The notes under the pieces: model-generated
Seen by the model: only the letters and a program-made list of their open reading frames with translations
Database searches by the model: none
What the model was told of the DNA's origin: nothing
Source of the DNA: Chloroflexota bacterium
GTDB lineage: Bacteria > Chloroflexota > UBA5177 > JANWHV01
Direction of reading: 5' to 3'
DNA length: 16,710 nucleotides
Assembly (NCBI GenBank): GCA_025924845.1
Contig: JAICHN010000062.1
Span: 1-16,710, forward strand
Shown: piece after piece, positions 1 to 8,460 of the stretch
Position numbering within the stretch: position 1 is the first letter of the stretch
How the letters are laid out: each line of letters opens with the position of its first letter
Program-made: the position numbers and the translations under genes

Positions 1-3000
1 AAGACCACCGGCGGCGTCCATGTAGGAAGTTCGGCCGCCGCCGTGGTCAAGGCGTACGGTGCCGCCGTGAAGCCTATTGCCCAAAGCGCCATGGTGCTTG
101 CCTACCCGGGGCGGGCCAGTGCGAATGCCGGCAAAAACGCGGGTGGGCAGGTCAAACCGGTCGCCGTCCCCGCCGCACCGGTCGGCTCGGCCCTGGAGCT
201 GGTTGGCAAGAACACCATGGACGGCGGTAATGCCGTTACCTACTTCGATCTCGATAAGGCAGGGAAGACCGTCACCTCGATCCGTACCGGCTACTATCCC
301 TGGATTACCGCCGACCACGCCGGTCCCACTCAGGTTACCGCGATCACCACGACCCAGACCTGGGGAACGGCGGGCGGCCCCTATATGATCAGCGGCGATC
401 TGAAAATCCCCCAGGGCGTAGTGCTGAATATAGAACCTGGTGTGCACGTCTACTTTAGCGGTTCAAACGCCGGCCTGCAGGTGGACGGCGGGGCGCTCAA
501 CGCGGCCGGCACCGCCGCCGCGCCCGTCGTCTTCACGTCGATTAATGACCAGGAGCACGGCGCTATAGATACGGTGACGCGATCCGCCCCGCGCCCGGGC
601 GATTGGGATAGCGTGGGAGTGACCGCTGCCGGCGGTACGCTCCAACTCGACCATACTCAAGTCTATTACGGCGGCGCCGCGCCTCAGACAGCTGGTGCGG
701 AACTCTACATTGCGAGCGGCGGCAACCCCAGCGTATCGATCCGGAACAGCGATATCGCGGCGGCGAAGCGCTTTGGTCTCAATGCCGGCGCCGCACCGCC
801 CGGTACGGTGATTCGCGGCGACGAGTTCGCGGCCAATCCCTATCCCCTGCTCATTGGCGGCGGGATCAGCATCGACAACAGCAACGTCTTTACTACCTCC
901 GATGATCCGCCCAACAAGCACAATGCCGTGTTCGTTACCCCGAGCGCGACGATCGCCGCGAACGGGGAAACAGTAGACTGGTCGCTGGTCGGCGTCCCGT
1001 TCATTCTGCAGGCCAAGGATCTGGTGGATGCCGGGGGCACCCTGAAGCTGGGTCCCGGCGTGGTGCTAAAGGGTTTCGACCTTCAATCGCGGCTGAGTGT
1101 ATTGGATGCGCGCTTGATCGTGGCAGGCACTTCGAGTCAGTATGTGGTCATGACCTCCTATCGGGACGACGCGCACGGCGGCGACACGAACGGCGCCAGC
1201 ACTCCGAAGCCCGGTGACTGGCGCGGTTTGATCCTGAAGGGCAGCAGCAAGAGCACAATCGGGCGACTGCGGATCCTCTATGGTGGGGCGACGGGTCATC
1301 CGGCCCTGGGCATCCAGGATCATGCGTCCGCCCAGATCACCTCTACCGAGGTCGCTTTCAGCGCTGCCGACGGGATTAATAATCGGTCCGATCAGCCCGT
1401 GACAATCAATCAGTGCGCGATCCACGACAACAAGGCAATCGCGATCAACGTCGAACCGGCTGCACAAACCGCGACCACTCTTACCGCGAACTCGCTGAAC
1501 AACAACGGCGTGGTGGCCCAGCCGATGACGGGCCCTACGCAGATTCGCGCGATCACCGGGACTGAGACCCTGGCCCTCGCGGGCAGTCCCTACCTGATCA
1601 AGGGGGACGTGCGCATCGGCTCGGGGATCGACCTGACCATCGAGCCCGGCGTGCATATTTTCTTTCAGGGCACCCATGCCGGCCTCCAGGTGGACGGTGG
1701 AGCGCTCAACGCGGTCGGCAACGCCGCCGCGCCCATCGTCTTCACCTCGATCAACGATCCGGAACATGGGGCCATGGATATGACCAAACGCCCCAATCCC
1801 CAACCTGGCGATTGGGACAGCCTGGGGGTGACGGCTGCCGGGGGCACCTTGCAACTGGACTACGCGCAGATCTTCTACGGCGGCGCCCTGGCCCGTACCG
1901 GTCATGCCGAACTCTATATCGCAGACGGCGGGAAGCCCCAGGTGTCGATCCAGGACAGCGTGATCGCGGGCGCTATGGGCTACGGGCTCAACGCCGGCGC
2001 CGCGCCGCCCGGTACGGTGATTCGGCGCGATATCTTCGTCGCCAATACTATTCCACTCCTGATCGGCGGCGGAATCAGCATAGACGATACGAATGTATTC
2101 TCGGTAAAGGGCGCCCCGGCGAACGTCCACAACGCGGTGTTCGTGACGCCGAGCGCGACGATCGCCGCCAATGGGGAGACGGTGAATTGGACCCTGGCCG
2201 GCGTACCGTTCATCCTGCAGGCCAAAGATCTGGTGGATACCAGAGGGACGCTGGAACTGGGGCCTGGGGTTATTCTGAAGGGCTTCGACCCTCAATCGCG
2301 GCTGAGCGTGCTTGACGCGGACCTGATCGTGGCCGGCACGGCAAGCCGGTACGCGATCATGACCTCGTATCTGGACGATACGCATGGCGGCGACACCAAT
2401 GGGGACGGCAGTGCGACCAGTGCGAAGCCTGGGGACTGGCGCGGCCTGATTCTGAAGGGCACCGCGAAGGCGGCGATTCAGCGCCTCCGGATCCTGTACG
2501 CGGGCGCGACAGGCCATCCAGCGTTGGGCATCCAGGATCACGCCACAGCTGATATTCGCCGGATCGAGATTGCCTTTAGCGCCACCGACGCGGTAAGGAA
2601 TACGTCGGACCAGGCGGTAGCGATCAGAAACGGCGCCATTCACGACAATGCCACGTTTGGGGTCAATCTTGATCGGGCATCACAGGGGATGACGACACTC
2701 AGCGGCAACACGGAGGCTCATAACAATTCGGGCGACCAGGGGTTCGCCAGTGCCATGCCTCCCACGCCCGCCGCCGGCTCGTCGCCCACGCCGGCGCCGC
2801 CCACGCCGGCCCTGGGCGATATGATGCCCGCGGACAATTCGACCGCGATCACCGTTCCCACGGTCGTGACCGCGACCGCCGGGATTGGCATGTCCGCCAT
2901 GGCGGAGCCGGACGCGACCGATACGACGACCGCGCCGCCCGCGAGCACGGACACGCCCACCGTCACCGATACGCCGGTGCCGGCGGCGAGCGACACGCCA

Positions 3001-3273
3001 ACGGCGCCGGTCATAGCGACGACGATCGCCGCGCCGACCAATCCGCCGACGGAGATCCCCACCGACTCGCCGACCGTAACGGATACGCCAACTGCTACCG
3101 ATACGGTCACCCCGACGGACTCCGCTACCGCTACGGAAACGCTGACCGCGGTCCCAACCGACACGGCCACGCCGACTCCCGCCGACGCGGTTGATGCCGG
3201 GACGGCAGATACGACCGTTCAGCCCGGCGACGCATCGCCGGTGAGTACGCCAATCACAAAGGGCAGGCTGTAG
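1..3273 (+). CDS. Secreted right-handed beta-helix repeat protein with Thr/Pro/Asp-rich tail (5' end outside window)
   Basis: The frame is open from base 1 with no stop, so the gene enters from the left. The first in-window start codon (GTG at 43) lies inside a conserved-looking stretch (GVHVGSS, AVVKAYG, then VTSIRTGYYPW near base 285), so it is probably not the true start, and any signal peptide lies upstream. From base 322 to about 2748 the protein consists of two tandem ~403-residue blocks. Each block has two related halves with the pattern PGV, hydrophobic strand, then VFTS or VMTS, a DxxHG loop and PGDW followed by a hydrophobic strand. This is typical of extracellular parallel beta-helix proteins. 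One loop reads DTNGDG, a calcium-loop-like motif present only in the second block. From about base 2750 the protein is low-complexity, with repeats such as TDTPT and TPTDS, as in surface-exposed linkers or glycosylated stalks. No LPXTG motif or C-terminal membrane helix is visible. No catalytic residues for a polysaccharide lyase can be assigned, so an adhesive or structural role is inferred. Confidence 0.85.
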   Translation, partial: KTTGGVHVGSSAAAVVKAYGAAVKPIAQSAMVLAYPGRASANAGKNAGGQVKPVAVPAAPVGSALELVGKNTMDGGNAVTYFDLDKAGKTVTSIRTGYYPWITADHAGPTQVTAITTTQTWGTAGGPYMISGDLKIPQGVVLNIEPGVHVYFSGSNAGLQVDGGALNAAGTAAAPVVFTSINDQEHGAIDTVTRSAPRPGDWDSVGVTAAGGTLQLDHTQVYYGGAAPQTAGAELYIASGGNPSVSIRNSDIAAAKRFGLNAGAAPPGTVIRGDEFAANPYPLLIGGGISIDNSNVFTTSDDPPNKHNAVFVTPSATIAANGETVDWSLVGVPFILQAKDLVDAGGTLKLGPGVVLKGFDLQSRLSVLDARLIVAGTSSQYVVMTSYRDDAHGGDTNGASTPKPGDWRGLILKGSSKSTIGRLRILYGGATGHPALGIQDHASAQITSTEVAFSAADGINNRSDQPVTINQCAIHDNKAIAINVEPAAQTATTLTANSLNNNGVVAQPMTGPTQIRAITGTETLALAGSPYLIKGDVRIGSGIDLTIEPGVHIFFQGTHAGLQVDGGALNAVGNAAAPIVFTSINDPEHGAMDMTKRPNPQPGDWDSLGVTAAGGTLQLDYAQIFYGGALARTGHAELYIADGGKPQVSIQDSVIAGAMGYGLNAGAAPPGTVIRRDIFVANTIPLLIGGGISIDDTNVFSVKGAPANVHNAVFVTPSATIAANGETVNWTLAGVPFILQAKDLVDTRGTLELGPGVILKGFDPQSRLSVLDADLIVAGTASRYAIMTSYLDDTHGGDTNGDGSATSAKPGDWRGLILKGTAKAAIQRLRILYAGATGHPALGIQDHATADIRRIEIAFSATDAVRNTSDQAVAIRNGAIHDNATFGVNLDRASQGMTTLSGNTEAHNNSGDQGFASAMPPTPAAGSSPTPAPPTPALGDMMPADNSTAITVPTVVTATAGIGMSAMAEPDATDTTTAPPASTDTPTVTDTPVPAASDTPTAPVIATTIAAPTNPPTEIPTDSPTVTDTPTATDTVTPTDSATATETLTAVPTDTATPTPADAVDAGTADTTVQPGDASPVSTPITKGRL
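322..1530 (+). repeat. Internal coding repeat, block A (403 codons)
   Basis: This is the first copy of the tandem block in the beta-helix gene. Matching anchors lie exactly 1209 bases downstream: GPTQ at 322 and 1531, PY(M/L)I at 379 and 1588, PFILQAK at 997 and 2206. The block itself has two diverged halves (from about 379 and about 997), so the array is effectively four units. Confidence 0.85.
1531..2748 (+). repeat. Internal coding repeat, block B (about 406 codons)
   Basis: This is the second copy of the tandem block. It stays in register with block A until the loop near base 2400, where it carries three extra codons (DTNGDGSATS versus DTNGAST). Similarity fades near HNNSGDQ, just before the Pro/Thr-rich tail. 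Many codons differ at third positions between the copies, so the duplication is not recent, although amino-acid similarity is still high. Confidence 0.8.
2749..3270 (+). other. Low-complexity Thr/Pro/Asp/Ala-rich coding tail
   Basis: The C-terminal ~170 codons of the beta-helix protein are dominated by Thr, Pro, Ala and Asp, with short motifs TDTPT, TPTDS and TATETLT. The DNA is correspondingly repetitive (gac acg cc, gat acg cc). Such tails usually act as extended cell-surface linkers. The reverse strand is open across it only because of the biased composition. Confidence 0.8.
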
Positions 3274-3345
3274 GCGATCGCGGCGGTACTATTACGATCC
3301 TCTTCCGGCTAGAGCCGAGTGTGCAGCAGGATACGGGAAGGCGAG

Positions 3346-3493
3346 GACTGCGGTCTCCTGGTAGGGACGAGGGCGACTGCGGTCGCGGGGCAGCCCCTGG
3401 ATCACCCCGCTCGTACTCCCTCTGCTCCCTGGCCAGGCAGCACAGCCTGCCCACCCGGCCGCAGCCGTTCGTCCCTACCTTGCGACCGCAGTC
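3346..3493. repeat. 148-bp element bounded by imperfect 25-bp inverted repeats
   Basis: The left arm 3346-3370 reads GACTGCGGTC, tcct, GGTAGGGACGA. The right arm 3469-3493 reads TCGTCCCTACC, ttgc, GACCGCAGTC, its reverse complement except for the 4-base spacer. Pairing continues imperfectly inwards: another GACTGCGGTC copy at 3375-3384 faces a GGCCGCAGCC-like stretch near 3458-3467. The loop has its own smaller hairpin (GGCAG with CTGCC). This could be a MITE or REP-like element, a structured RNA, or a bulky terminator. No target-site duplication was noticed. Confidence 0.6.
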
Positions 3494-3580
3494 GCAGGTT
3501 CCTCATCCTCGTCGAGGCCGAGCGAGGAGGACCCCGATCACACTGCTAATGTCGAGCCGTGCATGCGTCCTCTGGACAGC

Positions 3581-3609
3581 TGGACACCCAAGCATGGGCC
3601 TTGTAGCCT
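3581..3609 (+). promoter_or_regulatory. Candidate promoter for nth, possibly leaderless
   Basis: TGGACA at 3581-3586 (five of six matches to TTGACA) is separated by 17 bases from TAGCCT at 3604-3609 (fits TANNNT). The -10 hexamer ends six bases before the nth ATG, and no Shine-Dalgarno sequence lies in front of that ATG. This arrangement is what a leaderless transcript would show. It is inferred from motif spacing only. Confidence 0.4.
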
Positions 3610-3615
3610 GAGTGC

Positions 3616-4284
3616 ATGGTCGCCAAACAACCGTTCCAGATTGATCGTGCCCTCGATCTGGTGCGCGCCGCCGTGGCGGAGTTCCCGCCCGCGGCCCTCT
3701 TCCAATTGCGCGACGAAGGGTTCGGCAGCGTCTTCGAGCAGTTAGTTGCCTGCATGATCTCCATTCGCACTCGCGACGAGATGACGCTGCCGATTGCCCG
3801 CCACGTGTTCGAGCGGGCGCGTACGCCGGCAGATATGGCCGCGCTGCCGGTCGAGGAAATCGACGCGCTGATTGGACAATCCAGCTTTCACGCCCCGAAG
3901 GCGGCACAGATTTCCGCCATCGCCCGGCGTACAGTACGCGAGTTCGACAACGCCCTGCCGTGCGACTACGATGTGCTTGTCTCGCTGCCGGGGGTGGGGC
4001 CAAAATGCGCGAACCTGGTGTTGGGCATCGCCTGTGGGCGCCCCGCCATCGCGGTTGATATTCACGTGCATCGGGTGACCAACCGCTGGGGCTACGTACA
4101 CGCAGGCGCCCCGGAAGGCACGCTGGCGGCGCTGGCGGCAGTGCTGCCCCAAGCGTATTGGATCGAGATCAACCGCCTCCTGGTCCCATTCGGCAAGCAC
4201 GTTTGCACCGGTACACGGCCTCGCTGCTCAACCTGTCCCCTGCTGGATATGTGTGAACAGAACGGGGTCACGAACGCGCGGTAA
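3616..4284 (+). CDS. nth: Endonuclease III-type DNA glycosylase/AP lyase
   Basis: The family excises oxidised pyrimidines and cleaves the abasic site in base excision repair. The 222-residue protein (E. coli Nth has 211) has the full HhH-GPD plus iron-sulfur architecture. The helix-hairpin-helix LPGVGPKCAN contains the expected catalytic lysine (K130), and AVDIHVHR supplies the catalytic aspartate (D148). The C-terminal cluster is C197-X6-C204-X2-C207-X5-C213, the classical 4Fe-4S spacing. One difference from E. coli is ISIRTRD near residue 48, where canonical enzymes have SAQ(A/T)TD, so this may be a divergent subfamily or a second EndoIII paralogue with shifted substrate preference. The ATG at 3616 has no clear ribosome binding site; a promoter-like sequence just upstream suggests a leaderless mRNA. 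The gene converges on the ABC-F gene with a 42-base gap that shows no strong terminator. Confidence 0.93.
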   Translation: MVAKQPFQIDRALDLVRAAVAEFPPAALFQLRDEGFGSVFEQLVACMISIRTRDEMTLPIARHVFERARTPADMAALPVEEIDALIGQSSFHAPKAAQISAIARRTVREFDNALPCDYDVLVSLPGVGPKCANLVLGIACGRPAIAVDIHVHRVTNRWGYVHAGAPEGTLAALAAVLPQAYWIEINRLLVPFGKHVCTGTRPRCSTCPLLDMCEQNGVTNAR

Positions 4285-4326
4285 GCGGCGGACAGCTTCA
4301 GCTTGTACGGAGGGCGGCCGAGATCC

Positions 4327-6330
4327 CTACTGCTCCAGCGTGACCCACTGCTGCAATAGCCCATCCAGTTCGGTCTGGCCGGCGGCGTGAGCCTCGGCCA
4401 AGCGGCGCACATCGTCCACCAGCCCCCACTCGCTCGCCTGCTGTAACTCGCGCTCATGTTGGCTTTGCAGCGCTTCAAGCTCCGCGATCCGCGCCTCCAA
4501 CGCCTTTATGGTCTGGGATTGGCGACGCGCTTCCTTCTGCGCCGCCTGCACGGCGCGCCCTGTGGTGGCGCGGCTCTCGACCCGCGCTACGCCCGCGGCC
4601 TCCTTCTCGCGTATCGCCTCGCGGCCCCGTGCGGCCAGATATTCCTGGTAGGTGCCGCTAAATACCCGCAAGGCGCCCTCCTCGATCTCCCAGATCCGGG
4701 TAGCCAGGCGGTCCACCAGGTACCGGTCGTGCGAGACAAGGAGCAGCGTGCCCTCGAAGCGCTCCAGACTCTCTTGCAGGACTTCCTGGGCCGGAATGTC
4801 CAGATGGTTGGTCGGTTCGTCGAGCAGAAGGAGATTGGCGCCCTCCAGGGCCAGCAAGGCCAGGGCCAGGCGCCCGCGTTCGCCGCCGCTCAGGGCACGC
4901 ACCGGGCGCTCGACATCCTCACCTCGGAAGAGATAGCGGGCCAGGTATTCGCGCGCCTCGCCGATCGGCAGGTTGCGGTGGGCCAGTAATTCCTCCAGCA
5001 CCGTATGGTCGGGGTCGAGCGCATCGTACGCCTGGGCAAAGTAGCCCACCTGTACGTTGGCACCCAGGGTGACCGTACCGCTCATCGGAGGCAGTTGGCC
5101 CAATACGGTGCGCAGGAACGTCGTCTTCCCGGTCCCATTGGGACCGATCAGAGCGGCACACTCCTGGCGATGTAACTCAATTGGTCCGGTGCTGAACAGA
5201 GTGCGGGTAGGATAGCCGATGCGGAGGTCGGACGAGCGCAGCACGACGTTGCCGCCCCGCGCCGCCGTCTTGAGGTGCATGGCGAGGTGCGGGGGGCGGC
5301 CTACCGGGGGACGCAGTTCACGAATCGCTCGCCATGCTTCGTCGACGGTGAGCGAGCTAATCCCGCCCAGACCGGTTTCCGACCAGCTTTTCCCCTGTAC
5401 GCCCTCGATGCCCAATTCGGCGATGGCCGCTAGTTCGCGGCTGAGCCGCTTCAGCTTCCCCTTCGCCTCCACCATCTTTCGCCAGCCGATATAGCGCTTG
5501 ATCAGCTCGATCTCGGCAGTGAGGCGTTCCTTGGTGCTCTCAAATAACTGCATGCGGCGATCCCACCGCTCCTGACGCTGCTTGACGTAGGCGGTGTAGT
5601 TGCCGCGGTAGGTTTCCATGGCGGTGGGACTCAACTCCCAGATTCGATCCGCCACCCGATCCAGAAAATAGCGGTCGTGGCTGACGACAAGCAAGGCACC
5701 GGGCCAGGTGCGGAGCGTCTCCTCGAGCCAGGCCGTAGCTTGCATATCGAGATGATTGGTGGGCTCGTCCAGCATCAGGAAGTCGGGCGATTCGAGAAGG
5801 AGGCGAGCCAGCAGGGCGCGCGTCTTCTGCCCGCCGCTCAGTTGGGCGATCGGCGTCTCCCAGAGCGACTTGGGGAAGCCGAGTCCATCCAGCACGCGGG
5901 CGATCCGCGTCTCGTAGTCGTAGCCGCCGCCCCGCTCGAACGCCTCTTGGACCTCGCTGTAGCGGGCTATCGTTTCCTCACCATGATCGCCGGTGGCCAT
6001 GCCTGCCTCGAGCACGCGTAGCTCGGCTTCGTGCGAGAGCACCTCGGCGAAGACCGTCCGCATTTCGGCATGCACCGTGTGTTCGCGGCGGGCAAACGCT
6101 TCCACGGCCTCCTGCTTCAGGTAGCCGATCCGTTGCCCGCGCGCCAGGTGTACGGCGCCGCCGCTCGGTGGGCTATCTCCGGCCAGGATGCGCAGCAGCG
6201 AAGTCTTCCCTACGCCGTTGGGACCGACCAGCCCGATCCGCGCGTCCTCGGGGACGCTGAGCGCGAGGTCGCTAAAGATGTCACGTCCGCCATAGGCGAG
6301 GCTCAGGTGCGAGGCAGTAAGAACGGGCAT
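4327..6330 (-). CDS. ABC-F family ATPase (ribosome-associated, cytosolic)
   Basis: The 667-residue soluble protein has two ABC domains in one chain and no membrane segment. Domain 1 has Walker A GPNGVGKT (36-43), signature LSGGQ (164-168) and Walker B with LMLDEPTNHLD (185-195). Domain 2 has GPNGTGKT (396-403), LSGGE (480-484) and LLLLDEPTNHLD (500-511). Between them lies a charged helical linker (about 245-300, LIKRYIGWRKMVEAKGKLKR), which in ABC-F proteins reaches the ribosomal P-site tRNA region. A basic and acidic coiled coil occupies roughly 565-667. ABC-F members act as translation factors or protect ribosomes from antibiotics; which applies here cannot be told from sequence. It starts nine bases after the typA stop on the same strand, so the two are probably co-transcribed, matching a shared ribosomal role. 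No strong Shine-Dalgarno precedes the ATG at 6330, so translation may depend on the upstream gene. Confidence 0.95.
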   Translation of the reverse strand: MPVLTASHLSLAYGGRDIFSDLALSVPEDARIGLVGPNGVGKTSLLRILAGDSPPSGGAVHLARGQRIGYLKQEAVEAFARREHTVHAEMRTVFAEVLSHEAELRVLEAGMATGDHGEETIARYSEVQEAFERGGGYDYETRIARVLDGLGFPKSLWETPIAQLSGGQKTRALLARLLLESPDFLMLDEPTNHLDMQATAWLEETLRTWPGALLVVSHDRYFLDRVADRIWELSPTAMETYRGNYTAYVKQRQERWDRRMQLFESTKERLTAEIELIKRYIGWRKMVEAKGKLKRLSRELAAIAELGIEGVQGKSWSETGLGGISSLTVDEAWRAIRELRPPVGRPPHLAMHLKTAARGGNVVLRSSDLRIGYPTRTLFSTGPIELHRQECAALIGPNGTGKTTFLRTVLGQLPPMSGTVTLGANVQVGYFAQAYDALDPDHTVLEELLAHRNLPIGEAREYLARYLFRGEDVERPVRALSGGERGRLALALLALEGANLLLLDEPTNHLDIPAQEVLQESLERFEGTLLLVSHDRYLVDRLATRIWEIEEGALRVFSGTYQEYLAARGREAIREKEAAGVARVESRATTGRAVQAAQKEARRQSQTIKALEARIAELEALQSQHERELQQASEWGLVDDVRRLAEAHAAGQTELDGLLQQWVTLEQ

Positions 6331-6339
6331 CGGCTGCGG

Positions 6340-8202
6340 TTAAACTTCTACCGCCTGGGCCTGATTGGAGCGTCGCGCCATCTTGACCCGTTCGTTGTTG
6401 TCGAGGATACGCTTACGCAGGCGGATGGCGCCGGGCGTGACCTCCACCAGTTCATCACTGCCGATGAAATCAAGGGCCTGTTCCAGACTGAGCTTCATCG
6501 GGGTGACCAGCTTGATCGCGATATCGGCCGTACTCTGGCGCATATTCGTCTGCTGCTTCTCGCGGGTCACATTGACCGCGATATCGGCGCTCCGCGCATT
6601 GAGACCCACAATCATCCCCTCATAAACCGAGACGCCGGGATCGATAAACAGGTTGCCCCGTTCCTGGGCGCGGACCAGGCCGAAGGACACCGCCGTACCA
6701 TCCTCCGAAGCGACCAGCACGCCGTTGCGGTCCGTCTCCATCGGCCCATACCAGGGCTCGTAGCCCATGAGCAGACTGGAGAGCGTGCCGTTGCCGCGGG
6801 TCGCGGTGAGAAAGGCGGAGCGGAAGCCGATCAGGCCGCGGGTGGGGATGGCGAATTCCAGGCGCGTATTCCCCGAACCGTCGCTATGCATATTCACCAT
6901 CTGCCCGAGGCGGCGGCTGAGCGCTTCGGTACAATAGCCGATGAATTCATCCCGTGTATCGATCACCAGATGCTCGATCGGCTCGTGCGTCTTGCCGTCG
7001 ATCTGGCGAGTGATCACCTCGGGGCGCGAGACCTGGAACTCAAAGCCCTCGCGGCGCATCGTCTCGATCAGGATCGCCAGGTGCAACTCGCCGCGGCCCG
7101 AGACCAGGAACACATCGGCGCTTTCCGTATCGGAGACGCGGAGCGCCACATCGCGCTCGAGTTCGCGGTACAGGCGGTCGCGGAGGTGGCGGGAGGTCAC
7201 CCACTGTCCCTCGCGGCCCGCGAACGGGGAGGTGCTGACCCCGAAGCTCATCCGTACGGTGGGCTCCTCAATGGCGATGCTCGGCAATGCCTCCGGGCAG
7301 TCGGCGGCGGCCACCGTATCGCCGATGGTCAGATCGGGGATACCAATCAGGGCGACGATCTCGCCCGCCGACACCTCGTCCACCGGCATGCGTTCAAGGC
7401 CCTGGAAGGTGTAGACACCGGTAGCGCGGGTACGAGCCCTGGTATCACCGCCGCTGAGGACGACCAGGGGATCGCCGGGACGCAGCCGTCCGCGCATCAC
7501 CCGTCCTACGGCAATCTTCCCCTGGTAGTTGTCATAAATCAATGATGTAACGAGGAACTGGAGCGGACTTTCGGCATCGACCATCGGCGGGGGAACGTGG
7601 CGGACGATCGCCTCGAAGAGGGGACCGAGCCCGCTGCCGTCATCCTGGCCGGTGTAGAGTGCCGGATCGGTGACGGCGATCCCTTGCTTGGCCACGGCAT
7701 AGAGGACGGGAAAATCAAGCTGATCCTCATGAGTGGCCAGTTCGAGGAAGAGATCCTGGGTCAGGCGGAGCACCTCGTCGGGGCGGGCATTGGCCCGGTC
7801 AATCTTATTAATCACGACGATGGGCTTGAGGCCGAAGCTGAGTGCCTTGCGCAGGACGAACGTGGTTTGGGGCATAGGGCCATCGACCGCGTCGACCAGG
7901 AGAAGGCAACCGTCGGCCATGGTGAGGACGCGTTCGACCTCGCCGCTGAAATCGGCGTGACCGGGCGTATCGATGATATTGATCTTTACGCCGTGATACA
8001 TAACGGCGTTATTCTTGGCGAGAATGGTGATCCCCTTCTCGCGTTCGAGATCATTGGAGTCCATGATCAAGGTACCCACGTGCTGGTGAGCACCGAAGAC
8101 CTTACTCTGCTTGAGCAGGCCATCGACGAGCGTGGTCTTCCCGTGATCGACGTGGGCGATAATGGCGATGTTGCGGATATCTTCGCGGCGGCTATGCTGC
8201 AT
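6340..8202 (-). CDS. typA: TypA/BipA ribosome-binding translational GTPase
   Basis: TypA/BipA is an EF-G-like GTPase involved in ribosome assembly and stress or cold adaptation. The protein (620 residues from the chosen start; family about 600-615) shows G1 AHVDHGKTT (16-24), the switch I segment REKGITI (54-60), G3 DTPGHADF (78-85) and G4 NKID (132-135). The TypA-specific C-terminal half is recognisable from [14 protein letters not shown] and [19 protein letters not shown]. An ATG at 8235 would add 11 residues but has no ribosome binding site. The ATG at 8202 is preceded by GAGGG five bases away and gives the usual N-terminus leading into [12 protein letters not shown]. It is first of a two-gene unit with the downstream ABC-F gene. 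Confidence 0.95.
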   Translation of the reverse strand: MQHSRREDIRNIAIIAHVDHGKTTLVDGLLKQSKVFGAHQHVGTLIMDSNDLEREKGITILAKNNAVMYHGVKINIIDTPGHADFSGEVERVLTMADGCLLLVDAVDGPMPQTTFVLRKALSFGLKPIVVINKIDRANARPDEVLRLTQDLFLELATHEDQLDFPVLYAVAKQGIAVTDPALYTGQDDGSGLGPLFEAIVRHVPPPMVDAESPLQFLVTSLIYDNYQGKIAVGRVMRGRLRPGDPLVVLSGGDTRARTRATGVYTFQGLERMPVDEVSAGEIVALIGIPDLTIGDTVAAADCPEALPSIAIEEPTVRMSFGVSTSPFAGREGQWVTSRHLRDRLYRELERDVALRVSDTESADVFLVSGRGELHLAILIETMRREGFEFQVSRPEVITRQIDGKTHEPIEHLVIDTRDEFIGYCTEALSRRLGQMVNMHSDGSGNTRLEFAIPTRGLIGFRSAFLTATRGNGTLSSLLMGYEPWYGPMETDRNGVLVASEDGTAVSFGLVRAQERGNLFIDPGVSVYEGMIVGLNARSADIAVNVTREKQQTNMRQSTADIAIKLVTPMKLSLEQALDFIGSDELVEVTPGAIRLRKRILDNNERVKMARRSNQAQAVEV

Positions 8203-8207
8203 GAGTG

Positions 8208-8212
8208 CCCTC
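8208..8212 (-). promoter_or_regulatory. Ribosome binding site deciding the typA start
   Basis: GAGGG on the minus strand lies five bases before the ATG at 8202. The upstream in-frame ATG at 8235 has no such sequence. This supports the shorter TypA, which also matches the family's N-terminus. Confidence 0.7.
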
Positions 8213-8300
8213 GTGGTAGCGCGGGCAGCGAGCATTCGGCGGCCGCGCGAGAATAAAAAGGAGACAAGCGAAATCTAGAGGGCGGAAAACCCCTTCTTAC

Positions 8301-8306
8301 AGTATA
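8301..8306 (-). promoter_or_regulatory. Candidate -10 element for typA operon
   Basis: TATACT (five of six matches to TATAAT) lies on the minus strand about 100 bases before the typA ATG. The region 16-18 bases further upstream has no good TTGACA match, so the assignment is tentative. Confidence 0.3.
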
Positions 8307-8314
8307 GCCGACCG

Positions 8315-8449
8315 GTGGGAACGAGGTACTACATTCCACGCGATCTCATCGCGACATTCGTTGCCGGCACGACGCTTGAGGATTTCACGAGAGATATACC
8401 GCGACTGAGGAGCCAATTGGCGCCACATGGTATCCCGAATGAGGAGTAA
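8315..8449 (+). pseudogene. DUF433-like small ORF, probably a remnant
   Basis: This is a short frame of 44 codons from a GTG at 8315; the frame is open from 8279. It contains RPVGTR, then DLIATFVAGTTLEDF and RDIPRL. The DUF433 family (small antitoxin-like, often next to DUF5615 nuclease-fold proteins) has the pattern PvIxGTR, a helix, xxGxxxEEIlxxyPxL, which this follows in order and spacing. The usual C-terminal helix after PxL is replaced by unrelated sequence and a stop. There is no ribosome binding site and no DUF5615 partner. I therefore read it as a broken relic beside the VapBC locus. The call rests on motif memory, not a search. Confidence 0.35.
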
Positions 8450-8460
8450 CGGCAAACGCC

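Larger units (their letters stand above)
3274..3615. other. Intergenic region between beta-helix gene and nth
   Basis: No credible gene is seen in these 342 bases. A small hairpin (CGGC, TAGA, GCCG at 3306-3317) follows the beta-helix stop but has no T-run, so it is at most a weak terminator. The centre holds an extended inverted repeat (3346-3493), annotated separately. A possible promoter for nth lies at 3581-3609. Confidence 0.6.

Noticed and set aside
1066..2643. Long minus-strand open frame (525 codons) opposite the beta-helix gene
   Set aside because: It mirrors the GC-rich, repeat-bearing coding strand, has no family motif, and its own apparent repeats come from the forward repeat.
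4285..4326. Terminator between the convergent nth and ABC-F genes
   Set aside because: Only a weak three- to five-pair stem with a bulge can be drawn, with no T-run on either strand.
6031..7545. Long plus-strand open frame (504 codons) opposite typA and the ABC-F gene
   Set aside because: It spans the boundary of two clearly real genes on the other strand, and its His/Asp/Gly/Ala-rich composition has no recognisable domain.
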